Origin: Datisca glomerata
Taxonomy: Eukaryota; Streptophyta; Magnoliopsida; Cucurbitales; Datiscaceae
DNA length: 64,000 nucleotides
Direction of reading: 5' to 3'
Assembly (NCBI GenBank): GCA_003255025.1
Contig: QANY01013423.1
Coordinates: 733,779 to 797,778, forward strand
Part shown: piece after piece, positions 22,185 through 32,957 of the stretch
Layout: each line of letters begins with the position of its first letter
Position numbering within the stretch: position 1 is the stretch's first letter
Position numbers and translations under genes: made by a program
The notes under the pieces: generated by a model
Told to the model about the DNA's origin: nothing
The model's database searches: none
The model's input: the letters and a program-made list of their open reading frames with translations, nothing else

Positions 22185-24690
22185 TCATGGTGCAACTTTT
22201 CTCTTTTTTCGACAAAGCATCATTTGAATGCTTTTAACGGCCTTCATATTCTCATTCCGATTCAATATTTTTATCGGTGTCATCATCATGGTCATCTTCA
22301 TCATCATTAACTGAATCTTCACCATCGTCTTCATCATCATCATCTTCATCATCTTCATCGTCTTCATCATCATCATCATCACCCTTATGCCCACTTGCTT
22401 GAGTTTCATACATTTCCAGGCATCTTTGCAACTTCGCCTACAAGTGTACATAATCAAAATGTCAGCTAAGAATTAGTTTGAATATTTTGATTTTATGCAA
22501 AAAAAGAATATTAGGGAAAAATGGTAAGTTTACAATTTCCTTGTCCTTTTTTCATTGATGCTTTGGCCTTTATCATCGCCTTCATCATTTGCCTCGTGTG
22601 CGCTCAACATTTTCTCGAAAAATAACCTGTTGAGATCACCAATCATGCGCATCATGTCTGCCGTGCATGTTACCAGCACATGCATGATCTAAATTGCATG
22701 TTAATATGATATTTAATGACTAAATAATAAATATCAACATATAACTCACATAATCAGCATCAACTGATGGAAGACCCTGAACTAGAACAACATTTGGAAT
22801 GTCAAACAACTCACTAACACCATCTAGGAGTGGTAACTAAATCTGCCACGGTGGTAGTGGGATATCGGCCACTCTTATATCATCAACGGTCGTTCTAGCC
22901 GACCTTGATGCTCGTGGTGTTGTTGTAGCTGTTGCGGTTTCTGGTGTTGCTACCTATACCAAGTAGATTATAAATTTACATTGTATAACAATATAGTAAT
23001 CTCCTATGTTTAAAAACCATTTAGAGACATTTAGCACCTGCGAAGATGAAGATGCCTCATCATAGTTGTAAGACAATCAATTTTTCCAGAATTTATCATA
23101 GGTATCTTCGCCATCGCCATGTACATCATCGACGAAGTGTGTCGCTCTGAAACCTCCAAGACCACTAGTCAGATACTCTTTGGCGAATGGTTGATCACAT
23201 AACATTGAAGCTGGGGTCTGTATGCGATGTACGTCACCTCGGTTCCCAAACTCTACCATGAGACCCGCTCACCTAAGTACCATGCTCTTCCAGCAGGTCC
23301 TTGCAGCAAGATTCTCATGGTAATAGGAGGTATACTGTCGATGAAATAGTCAGGAAAGTTTGTACGTTGTCCCCAATGGTTCCAATTGATCTACAGGTTC
23401 AAAAATAAATAGTTTGTTAGTAAAACATTATTCATACTCAATGGGATGGAGGACAATATAAGAATTGATAGAATAAAACACATACCTCATTGGGCCTCAC
23501 ATATCGAAGTTTAATACAAATTCTTTTAGACAGTTACCAATATCTCTTGTTCCTGACTCAATGTATATCCAACGTTCTGCTCTCGGGAATGTCTCTAGAC
23601 CACCCAATAGTTTGCTCAGTGCCAAACACGAAAAGTTCTCACAAGCCCATACCTCTCATGCTCTCTAGAAGTCCAATAGGGTCATTGTCATTTCACCCAC
23701 TTCATCTATATGAAAGGTGTGTGTTGTATCCCACCATTTCTCGGCCAGACTATTCAATAAGACGCAATCTGTCTCTTTTTTAATATACTTATAAAGTACC
23801 TAAACCTGGAAGCATCGACATTCCTTTTCACATTTTCAGGAAGCCTACTGTACCACATAGCTACTAGTGTAGTGTTCCCAAAATCACGTACACCAAGATC
23901 GTAGAACTCAGCCTAGGAAACCAAAATTTAAGTCATGATTGAGTGAAAAAGGTGTGAGAAAGATGTTTCACATAGGAAAAAATATCAAAGAAAGCAATGA
24001 CAATAATCTATAATCCCTACTGTGATATTTCGTCAAACACCTTACGGGCACATAAACATACACTATATTTTTTCATCCGAAACATATATCGCTACCAATA
24101 ATCATACATTTCTAGAAGCATCACATAAAAATGCCCAATTTTCAAAATGATTCAAGTATCGATTTGGTGTTTTAACACTATAAACACATAACAACCAATT
24201 TTTTTGTTAAAGAAACTTACATTTTTTTTCCTTGGATGTGACATAGCATTTCATCAAACATGTTACAGGTGCTCATATAAATATAGTACAGACCCTAATG
24301 TGGCATTTTATCAAACACCTTATGAACAATGATAAAAATACGTCATATAATTTATTATGACATTTCATCAAACACTTTACGAACACTTATGAAAATACTA
24401 TAGTTTTCCATCCAAGACATATATTTCTACCAACAACTATACATTTCTACAATCATCACATAAAAAATACTCAATTTCAGAACGAATCACGTATCTATTA
24501 GGTGTTTTAACAATATGGCACATAAAATTCAAAATCTTTAAAGAAAAACTTACATCTTGTTTGTTTGGATGAGATATATGCTCTGTTGGAGCAATATGAA
24601 GAATATGGCTAGTAAGATTTCGATTCTTTGGATGAAATCTTTTCACTCCATAACCGGTGGCATCGTACGACCCTTTCAAACCGCTCGAAC
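22185..24690 (-). pseudogene. Plant mobile domain (PMD) protein, transposon-type, degenerate
   Basis: Minus-strand segments match the aminotransferase-like plant mobile domain: AEFYDLGVRDFGNTTLVAMW (about 23915-23855), LAEKWWDTTHTFHIDEVGEMTMTLLDF (about 23760-23680), FPRAERWIYIESGTRD (about 23600-23540), and, after an intron, GPAGRAWYLGERV (about 23320-23270). The C-terminus is Asp/Glu-rich from GAT-type codons (22260-22385). At least three stops or shifts break it. PMD proteins occur both as host genes (MAIN/MAIL) and widely inside MULE and gypsy elements; the transposon-type is more likely given the setting. The 5' limit is unsure. Confidence 0.7.
24020..24565 (-). repeat. Duplicated segment, about 200 bp, in the PMD pseudogene
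   Basis: The block with catttcatcaaacacctt, catccgaaacatatat, atacatttct and the aaagaaacttac end at about 24030-24225 is repeated with changes at about 24360-24555. A third partial start (tggcattttatcaaacacctt) sits near 24300. The aacttac end reads as a minus-strand splice donor (GTAAGTT) in both copies. Confidence 0.65.
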
Positions 24691-25809
24691 TTAGTTACGC
24701 CATTAAACTCAACATTCCCTTGTAACTTTATGCTTTCCTCTAGCCATTTTTTGTGAAAAATACAATATTAGAAGGATATGGAGTTTGGGACAGCATGTTG
24801 GACAATTTTGGCTCGGGTTGGGCGTGGGTTTGACTCGTGTGTTGCAAGGGATGTGTGGAATGAGAGATTGCGGGATTGACTCATGTGTTGTGACGTATTT
24901 GGCTCGGGTTAGAAGGATTTCGGGCTATGAAGAGATGAAGAGAAAGGATGAGAGTAGAGTGTTTGAGTGAAGAGGAATGAAGTGTTGAGAGAGGGAGAAT
25001 GGTAGGTATCGGGTTTTTTAAAAACAGAATGGGAATAGGGTTTTTCAATTTTAGGGTTAATTTTGATAAGAAAATAATGTTAGATTTAAAAAATATATAT
25101 ATAAGGTTACAAATTAAAATGTAAATGAGGTTGTTTTCCAAATTTTATAGGGTTATAATTATAAAATAAAAGGTGAAATTTCAAATTTTAATATTTAATT
25201 TCAAACTTTTAGTGGATATGTTCGATTTAACAGTAGAATCTGACTTTGAGGGTTATACGTGCTCGTCAAACTGCTGAATAGGATTTACCTACCATCATAA
25301 TATCACAACCTATAATTATATATGGTGAAAACCCGTCTCGCTCCTTATACTTGTCACAAAAACACAACAATATTATCAATGACAACTTTTATTGAGTTTA
25401 TGAATAAGTGTTCATTTGTTTTGAGAATCATTACTTAATCCAAACTAATTTCACATAATAAGTGAATATTCTGAATGCTTGCTTTGAGAGAACGAGTTTT
25501 TCTATTTTTATTGATAATTTTTCCGGTGTACGATAATTAATTAAAAATAACAAATTTAGGGTTTATTGTGAGGATGATAATTAAATTCATTTTAATGGAG
25601 ATTAGAGTCATTCTGATGGCGATTGGGAGTGCAAATGCCGATCTCCTATCAAGACATGGTGATTAGGAAGGAAATAGACGATTCGAGTCATTTGAATGGC
25701 GCTTGGCTTTGAAGATGCGATAAGCACCTTCAAGATGACTTTAAGGGCTCCAAATAGGCGATTCGCCCATGATGAGTGGCGATTGACTGTTTAGATATTC
25801 ACCAAATTC
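24691..25809. other. Spacer, no gene seen
   Basis: Mixed AT-rich DNA. Near 25600-25790, phrases such as ggcgattgggag and ggcgattcgccc recur and resemble the GGCGTTTCGCC repeat at 29.56-29.66 kb. Confidence 0.4.
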
Positions 25810-27985
25810 ATAGTGAGGTACAACAAATTTTTAAGGGGTTCACCAAAATTTAAAAATTTATTTTTTAGAGGGATTCACATAAAATATATAGGGGTTCACT
25901 GAGTATGTACAAAATTAATAGAAAAGATTATCAATTTGACCATCACAATTTACACATGTTCTCAAAACGGCCATCTTAGTTTAAAAAGTCTCAATACGGC
26001 CATCTTAGTTTGCTTAGCGTCTCAATACGGTCATCTTAATTTGCTTAGTGTCTCAATACGGCCATCTTAATTTACTTAACGTCTCAATATGATCATTCTG
26101 TCACTTTTCATTAGTTAAATTTAACGGACACGCTGATATAAAATGTTAATTGATGACATGATAAATTAAATGTTAATGAGACCCATAAATACACAACTCA
26201 CCTTTGATTAATATTATTTTACTTTTTTTACATTCCAACTCACCTTTTTTTACGTTTTTACTTTCTCTTTCTCTCTCTCATTCCTCATCTCTCTCAAACT
26301 CCATTGAAGACTTCACGAAGCTTTTTTTGAATGATTCAATTGAATCATTTTGAATCGATCCCTCGAAGCAGGTTTAGTTCAAATGATTCATTTTTTTCCC
26401 TATAAATCGGTTTGAATCCCATCAAATTTCAATGGGGTAAACGAATAAATCTATTCTTCAGTTAACGAAAATCCCATCCAATTCCATTTCGAATGCTTAA
26501 TCGTGTTTAAACTCATCAATTTTGATGGGATTCGAACGGAAAAAAAAATCCATCAAATCTCTGGAAATTCTATTTAAATTATTTTTACTTGACCTGTTTT
26601 CAAATTTCAGAAAACTCTTAGTGAAGAAGTATAGATCTATTTTGTTTAATTTCTTTTTACTCAATTTGATAACTCAAGGCTGAATTGTGGATTGAAGACT
26701 GAATTGGTTTATTCTCAATTCTTGCAGGAAGCTCGAAAGACTGTAATCCTCAAAATGTTTCGTAGAAGCCTATCAGGATTTATGAAAAAATACAAGGAGA
26801 AGAAGGATAAATGAAGAATCGAAGCTTACCCGCAAGAAGAAGCGATCGAAGCTAGGAAATCGAAGCTTCGTTGCTTCGTTGAACAGTAACAATGGAAATG
26901 AAGCATCGAGACTTCGAGAGAGATGCGGGGAGAGGAAGTTTGTTGAGGAGAGAGTAAAAAGTTACAAAGTAAAACTAATTAAAGATATTTTTGATAAAAT
27001 CAAAATATATAATAAATGGGTTGGAACATATAAAAATAATATTTTAATGGATGAATGTGTATTTATGAGTCTAACTAAAGTCACATTATCACTTAGCTTG
27101 TCACGTCAGCGTGTTCGTTAAATTTAGTCGATGAAGAGTGACAGACGGATCATATTGAGACGTTAAGCAAACTCAGATGATCACATTAAGACTTTTTAAA
27201 TACGATGACCAATTTGAAAACAATGTAAACTATGATAGTCAAATTGATAATTTTCATAAATTAATAATTCTTAGAGGGATTCATCAAATATGTACTGGGG
27301 TTCACAAAATATTTATAGGGGTTCACCAAATACGTACAAAATTAATAATTCTTGGAAGGGTTTGTCAAATATGTAAAAAATGATTTTGTACATATTTGGT
27401 GAACTCACTACATATTTAATGAACCCTTATACATATTTGATGAGCCCCTCCAAGAATTATTAATTTGTACGTATTTTGTGAATCTCATTATATTAGGGGG
27501 ATTCACCAAATATGTATTAGGGTTCACTAAATATGTAGTGGGGTTCACCAAATACATATAAAATTAATAATTCTTGGAGGAGTTCACTAAATATGTGTAA
27601 GAGTTCATCAAATATGTACATGAGTTTCACCCAATATGTATTGGGGTTCACCAAATACGTACAGATTAATAATTCTTGGAGGGGTTCACTAAATATGTTT
27701 AAAATTGACTGTGTACATATTTAGTGAATCATTGTACATATTTGGTGAACATATTTAAGAATTATTAATTTTGTACGTATTTGGTGAATCTTACTACACA
27801 TTTGGTGAACCACTGTACAAAATTGACTATGTACATATTTGACGAACTCATATAAGTATTTGGTGAATACCAGTACATATTTTATGAACACGAGTACATA
27901 TTTGGTGAATTTCTCCAAAAATTATTAATATTTTGAGTATTTAGTGAACTCCAGTACATATTTGGTGAACAAAAAATGTAAAAAA
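25810..27985. repeat. Inverted minisatellite (ttcaccaaatatgtac family), interrupted
   Basis: Units around ggggttcaccaaatatgtac, spaced by acaaaattaataattcttgg, occur in plus orientation at 25815-25920, 27270-27380 and 27490-27710, and reverse-complemented (gtacatatttggtgaac) at about 27390-27480 and 27715-27975. The array is split by the inserted element at 25921-27257. Open frames inside are repeats of the unit and are not genes. Confidence 0.85.
25921..27257. mobile_element. Terminal-inverted-repeat element (MULE-like), 1.34 kb, 9-bp TSD
   Basis: The left end GAAAAGATTATCAATTTGACC matches the reverse complement of the right end (GAAAATTATCAATTTGACTA). Similarity between the arms extends over about 250 bp (cgtctcaatatgatc; gtcactcttcatcg; cccataaatacaca). 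It is flanked by AAATTAATA at 25912-25920 and 27258-27266. Long arms, a 9-bp duplication and GAAAA ends fit Mutator-like elements. The left arm has an extra tandem expansion of a 31-bp unit (tctcaatacggccatctta, about four copies, 25961-26095). No transposase is present. The middle (26290-26950) is not recognised and could be captured host sequence. Confidence 0.8.
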
Positions 27986-28508
27986 TTATACTTGTGACCG
28001 GTTGGGCTTTTTGTGGCTCGGATTGCTTAAAAGCAATCCAAGGGCCACCAATTCCCAACATTCATGCCAGAAAAAAACCGGCATGATAGAAGTTCCCTAA
28101 TTAGAAAGGTTAAGTGGTAATTAAGGAACTGATTAATTAAAAGTACAAGAGACCCTTAAGTATTGTGGCTTGCTGCACCCAACGTCTCTCACATGCTACA
28201 ATATGTCCCCTATTTTCCTCTTTTCTTCTGCGTTATCTATGAAAAGGCAATTACCCTTATCTCTATCCTCCCAGTATTCATCCAATATTGTCCTCTTTCC
28301 CTCTATCTCCTTATTTTTATTTCTCTGTCTTTGAACGCAAATCTCTCTCTGTCTCTCTCTTTCGGCGTATATCAAACTATAAAAAAGAGAGCATTTTTCT
28401 TAAAAAAATGGAATTGAAATTAATTCAATCAGTTTGTTGTGAAAAAGAAAAGGAATGGAGGTGAAAGGAAGATGAGGAAACAGCTCAAACGTTCAAAGTG
28501 AGGAAGAA
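27986..28508 (+). promoter_or_regulatory. Upstream region of the MYB fragment
   Basis: The DNA includes CT-rich leader-like sequence (28260-28360) that resembles a plant 5' UTR. It may be the promoter and leader copied together with the MYB exon below. A small palindrome (ggattgcttaaaagcaatcc) lies at 28020-28039. Confidence 0.35.
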
Positions 28509-28613
28509 ATGGAGCTAATAAAAGGTCCATGGACGTTGGAGGAAGACATAGCTCTCATCAACTACATAGTTAATCACGGTGAAGGTCGTGTAATTCACTT
28601 GCTCGTTGCGCTG
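28509..28613 (+). pseudogene. R2R3-MYB exon 1 fragment with a frameshift
   Basis: Reads MELIKGPWTLEEDIALINYI then VNHGEGR, the first helix region of an R2 MYB repeat, and normally would continue with WNSLARCAG. Here a one-base loss after GR gives VIHLLVALV, while the shifted frame still spells NSLARCA and ends at a proper donor position (GCTG/GTATTT). No second MYB exon follows; minus-strand NRPD2-like sequence begins 110 bases on. So it is a truncated, shifted copy of a MYB gene (DNA-binding transcription factor), not a working gene. Confidence 0.85.
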
Positions 28614-28699
28614 GTATTTTTTACCACTTTTCATCATTGATGAACTTCCTCCTTAAGAAAACATAAGCTTGGCTTTTCAAGGGTCTGAACTTTCAAGCA

Positions 28700-29199
28700 T
28701 GCCTAGGAAGCATATTGTACACCTACGAATTTCCACCACCCCAGAAGCTTGGCTTTTCAATGATGACTTTCCCAATCTTCATTGAAGCATAACGCCACAC
28801 TCCATCTCCCTTCTTTGAAGGATCATATCCAGGTTGAACGGTGATCTCCTCAAAAGAATCAAACACTTTCTGCAGACCACTTTTTATAAAGTCATTGTAT
28901 GAGTTGATTTGATGACTAATGAGACCATACTCATTGAAGAACGTCATTGATGACCTTTTACACAAACTTTTGAGAAACCCTTCTCCAAGTTCGTGTGTAT
29001 CAGTAAACACGGTATCCTCCTCCTCCTCCTCCTCCTCCTCTTCTTCTTCATTGTTATCATCGATATTCGTATCAACCCCATTAGAAAAGCCTTTCCCTTC
29101 CTTACCCAAATTTATATCATACTTTGAATCTAAAGATGCCCCAATTGATTCAAAGGAGAATAACGAAGAAAAACACAACAAATTAAATACGTCGCACAA
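28700..29199 (-). pseudogene. RNA polymerase IV/V second-largest subunit (NRPD2/NRPE2) N-terminal fragment
   Basis: After an acidic run of 11 Glu (a GAG/GAA microsatellite at 29017-29049), the minus strand reads ELGEGFLKSLCKRSSMTFFN then YGLISHQINSYNDFIKSGLQ, then VWRYASMKIGKVIIEKPSFW. These match the first 90 or so residues of plant NRPD2/NRPE2, the shared subunit of the RNA-directed DNA methylation polymerases. It stops at 28726; a weak continuation MLPRHA follows past the stop. The remaining 1,000 or so residues are absent. A 15-base phrase (aagcttggcttttca) is duplicated at 28668 and 28744, perhaps a breakpoint scar. It is a partial gene copy. Confidence 0.85.
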
Positions 29200-30105
29200 T
29201 CATGAAAGATTTAAACCCAGCTGATTAACATAAAAACCAACAATTTCACCATGATTTAATCATTCAAATGTAGAGGGGTTCAAAATTTTATTTCATGGAT
29301 TTAGGAAAAGAAAATGAAATGTGGTTTGACTAATGTTATTTTCATGGAATTGAGGAGAACAATAACAATGTAGAGAATATTTACATTAATCAGATATGTG
29401 TTAGTCACATTAAAGGGTAAAAAACTGGAGCCAGTCTGGAAAAAGTACTTAGACATTAGAAAAAGCTCAAAACGTGCGAGAAAATGTAGAAGTGAGAATC
29501 AAAGATTTCAAAGAAAAAATGATTGACACAATACGAGAGAGATGCATTGTGGATTTTCATCAATGGCATTTCGCCATTATGGAATGGCGTTTCACCATTA
29601 TAGAATGGTGTTTTGCCATTTGGAATGGTGTTTCGCTATTATGGAATGACGTTTGTGGCCCAAAAAAGACCATTGGGGTCCTAAACACTATTCATCAATG
29701 GCGTCTCGCCATGATGATCGGCGATTTGGACCTCCCAAGTGGCATTTAGGTCCTAATCACCTAGCTCTCGTTTGACTTTTTTGTTAATAGCTGGTTGGTG
29801 TCAGGTTATTGTGCAATTAATTTAAGTAATTACTCTTCGTAACCATCCTTAAAATTTAATGTTTCACTTAACTAAACACATTCTCACTACTTCTCAATTG
29901 TTCTAAACTTCCAATACACTTGCTCCTTCAATATATTTGCTTGGATCATCAATTTTCAACTCCAACTAAGTGATTAACTACACCAAAAAATAATGTTTGT
30001 TTAGTTTACATTTATGTTTTTAAGATTATGTGAAACTTAGATGCTTTATGAGTAATTTTCATCAACTTCTTAATTTTTTTTCAATATAGTTAAGCATCTT
30101 AGAAG
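29200..30105. other. Spacer with GGCGTTTCGCCAT minisatellite
   Basis: At 29561-29660 the unit atggcgtttcgccattatgga, itself palindromic in ggcgtttcgcc, is repeated five times with changes. The rest shows no gene. The sequence just before 30106 ends in a splice-acceptor-like tract (tttttttcaatatag), perhaps from a leader intron of the next pseudogene. Confidence 0.55.
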
Positions 30106-32539
30106 ATGAGTCAACCTAATGTATCCATAAACCCGGGTGAGATGAGTACCCGATCGAGTTCATCCACATTAGCGATCATGCGAAATGAGGATGTCATTGA
30201 TAAAAAAATTGATACATCACAAGAGGTCGAAGATTTCTACTATATATATGCAGTCGATGTTGGGTTCGATGTACGGAAAGATGATAAACGCAAGAACATA
30301 GAGGGGGAAACTATGTTACATAGATGAGTTTGCTTAAAAGAAAGAATTCAGGAGAAAATATATATGGGAAGAGAGGACGCCAAGCGAGAACCAAGAGGCT
30401 TGACAATGGTGTATTTTCGTGCTTGTTTTAGGGTGAACTTGGATAAGAAGATGAAAAAATGGGTCGTTGAAGCTAAGTACAACCATCCTACCGACTCATC
30501 ACAAGATGTGCCATTTCCTCGATCCAATAGAGCAATGAATGAATGGGATATGGCTCAGGCAACATGATTGCACAATGTTGGTGTCAGGCTAAGCCAAGTG
30601 TTTGATTACATTATCGACCAAGAAGACGGTTACATGAATGTGGGGATCTTAAGGACGGATCTTTACAATAAGATCGACAAGCAGTAAAAATCACAGGTAA
30701 TCGAAATTGATTTAGAGGTAGCAATTGCTTTTCTTTTTTTACTGTAAAATTAGAGATGGATTTGTATATGTATTGGAAATACAACATTAACACGGATAAT
30801 CATCTAGCGAATTTGTTCTGGGCAGACTCGACGTGTCAAGTTGACTATCACTGTTTTGATGATGTATTGGCGTTTGATACGACATACATGATGAATGCAT
30901 ACAAGAAACCGCTCATGATTTTCCTTGGTGTGAACAATCACTATAAGACCACGATATTTGGTAGCACGTTATTGGTTGATGAGACTGTGGAAACCTATCA
31001 ATAAGTGTTGAGAACTTTCTTGGATGCCATGAAAAATAAGACGCATCAATCGATCATTACATATGGCGATAAAGTGATGTGTAAAGAAATCAAGATGATC
31101 CTCCCCAATTACAATCATTGGATTTGTGTATTGCATCTCGAACGAAATGCCCAATCAAACGTGCATAACCCATTTTTCTATAGGCTTTTAAGAGAGTTAT
31201 GCTTGACGTCCTCAGTGAAGAAGAGTTCGAAGAGGAATGAGATCGCTTGATAGAGTTGTTCAACCTCAGGCAGAGCAAATGGATACAATGAATATATACG
31301 AAGCGTGAACATTAGGCAAAAGCCTTCCAACACGGAAAATTCTGTGCGTTCATGAGAACGACACGAAGATCTAAAGGTATGAACGTGTATCTCTACTAAT
31401 TCATTGAACGCCGATATAAACTATTTGAATTTGTGCTACAATTTGATTAGGCGTTGGAACATATTCGACACGAGGAGAGGTTGGGCGATTTCAAGTTGAC
31501 AAATGAAAACGTCTATGCTTCAGGCTCACTTGCATGCGTTAGAGCAACACGCAACAAATATATTCACACACAAACTATTTAAATGTGTGCATAAGGAGAT
31601 CATGGGTGAAGAATCGTTTATAGTTTATGCTTTGACACATGATGAAGAGGCTCAAAATTATTCGTTGGTCGAGTTTGGGGTGCCGAATGACTCATACATA
31701 GTGACACGACACTAACATCTTGATACGCTAAAATGCAGTTGTGGCAAGTTTGAATCAGTGGGGATACTGCATCGTCATATGTTCACTGCAATGAAAGCTG
31801 AACATATACACGAGATCCAAAGAACGTGCATACTAGACCAGTGGTGGATCATAGTGAAGAGTAATATGCTACCAACCGAGTCAAGCCATTCTCATCTGGA
31901 TACAGATGAGAAGTATTGTTTCGGTACAATTCGATCCAACTAGCTGTCAAAAGACTTGCTCACTTTGTGTCAAAGTCAAATGAATGGTCGACTTAAGCCA
32001 AAGTGGAGATTGGGATGCTGTGTGCAAAATATGAGACCTTGTGGAATGAGAAGGTCGCTAACAAACAAGATGTGAAGCACGAGAATGGTGTAGAGATTAA
32101 AAGAGGTCCCGTTCAAGACACGGTAATCGTGAAGACAAAATGCGACCAAGGTGCCAACTCAAGTAAAGCACGAGCAACCACCTGTTGTTGTGGCCATTTT
32201 AAGAACATTTTACATACTAAACGGACGTGTCTAGAATTACTGAACAATGTGCATGCCACGATGCCAGACGATAATACTGATGATCTAGCACCATCTAATG
32301 TGCGAGGTGTACACGTGACAGAGGTCTCCGGACAAGGTGCGTCCTACGAACACCCAGCATTCCAATACTCATTCAACGTGCAAGGTGTGTACTCATTCAA
32401 TGTGCAAGGTGCGTACCCATTCAACCCATCTACATACCCACCACCATTCAACGCACAAGATGGGTACCCTATGTATAACACAAACATCTTATACTGGTTA
32501 ATTTTTCATATCTTCCGCCGCAGTAAATGTACATTTTAG
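30106..32539 (+). pseudogene. FAR1/FHY3-type MULE transposase pseudogene
   Basis: Three domains in order. A FAR1-type DNA-binding domain: SQEVEDFYYIYAVDVGFDVR, then KKWVVEAKYNHPTD (30106-30567). A MULE transposase core: FWADSTCQVDYHCFDDVLAF DTTY, then MIFLGVNNHYKTTIFGSTLL and VLHLERNAQ (30756-31250). A SWIM zinc finger: CSCGKFESVGILHRH (about 31735-31780), in which the usual third Cys (GILCRH) is His. At least six stops or shifts break the reading. FAR1/FHY3 host regulators and Mutator-like transposases share this layout; degeneration and surroundings favour a dead transposon. Similarity ends before 32540. Confidence 0.88.
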
Positions 32540-32579
32540 TATTAACTTGCTTTCATAGTTTTTTTGGGAATGTTAATAT

Positions 32580-32890
32580 ACTAATATGATCATTGTACAC
32601 AATAACTTCAAAAATTTGCTTATTTATAAGTGTACACAAAAATTCTGCAAAATCTGTAAATGATCACTGCACACAATAACTTAAAAAATCTACTTATTTA
32701 TAACTTTACACAATAATTATGCGACATCTATTTATCATCACTGTACATGATAACTTACAAAAACCTTTTTAGTTATAATTGTACAAAATAATATACAAAA
32801 TCTGTTTATCATCATTGTACAAATAACTTACAAAAATATATTTATCTTCACTATACACAATAATCATATAGAATATATGACACAATAACG
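32580..32890. repeat. Tandem repeat, about 75-bp unit, four copies
   Basis: The phrase atcattgtacacaataactt with aaaatctgtttatc recurs at about 32588, 32661, 32735 and 32811, with the last copy shorter. It lies between the two convergent pseudogenes. Confidence 0.7.
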
Positions 32891-32957
32891 TATACAATAT
32901 ATCTATCCATTCGTTTTTTCCTCTTCTCAATCATTTTCTTTAAAGTAGGACTCGTCT

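Noticed and set aside
26879..27121. Plus-strand ORF of 80 codons
   Set aside because: It runs across the inner part and arm of the MULE-like element and its translation is low-complexity.
27721..27918. Minus-strand ORF rich in KYVLVF repeats
   Set aside because: It is simply the translation of the minisatellite unit.
27270..27985. CRISPR-like regular repeat array
   Set aside because: The units lack unique spacers of constant length and invert in orientation; this is a eukaryotic minisatellite.
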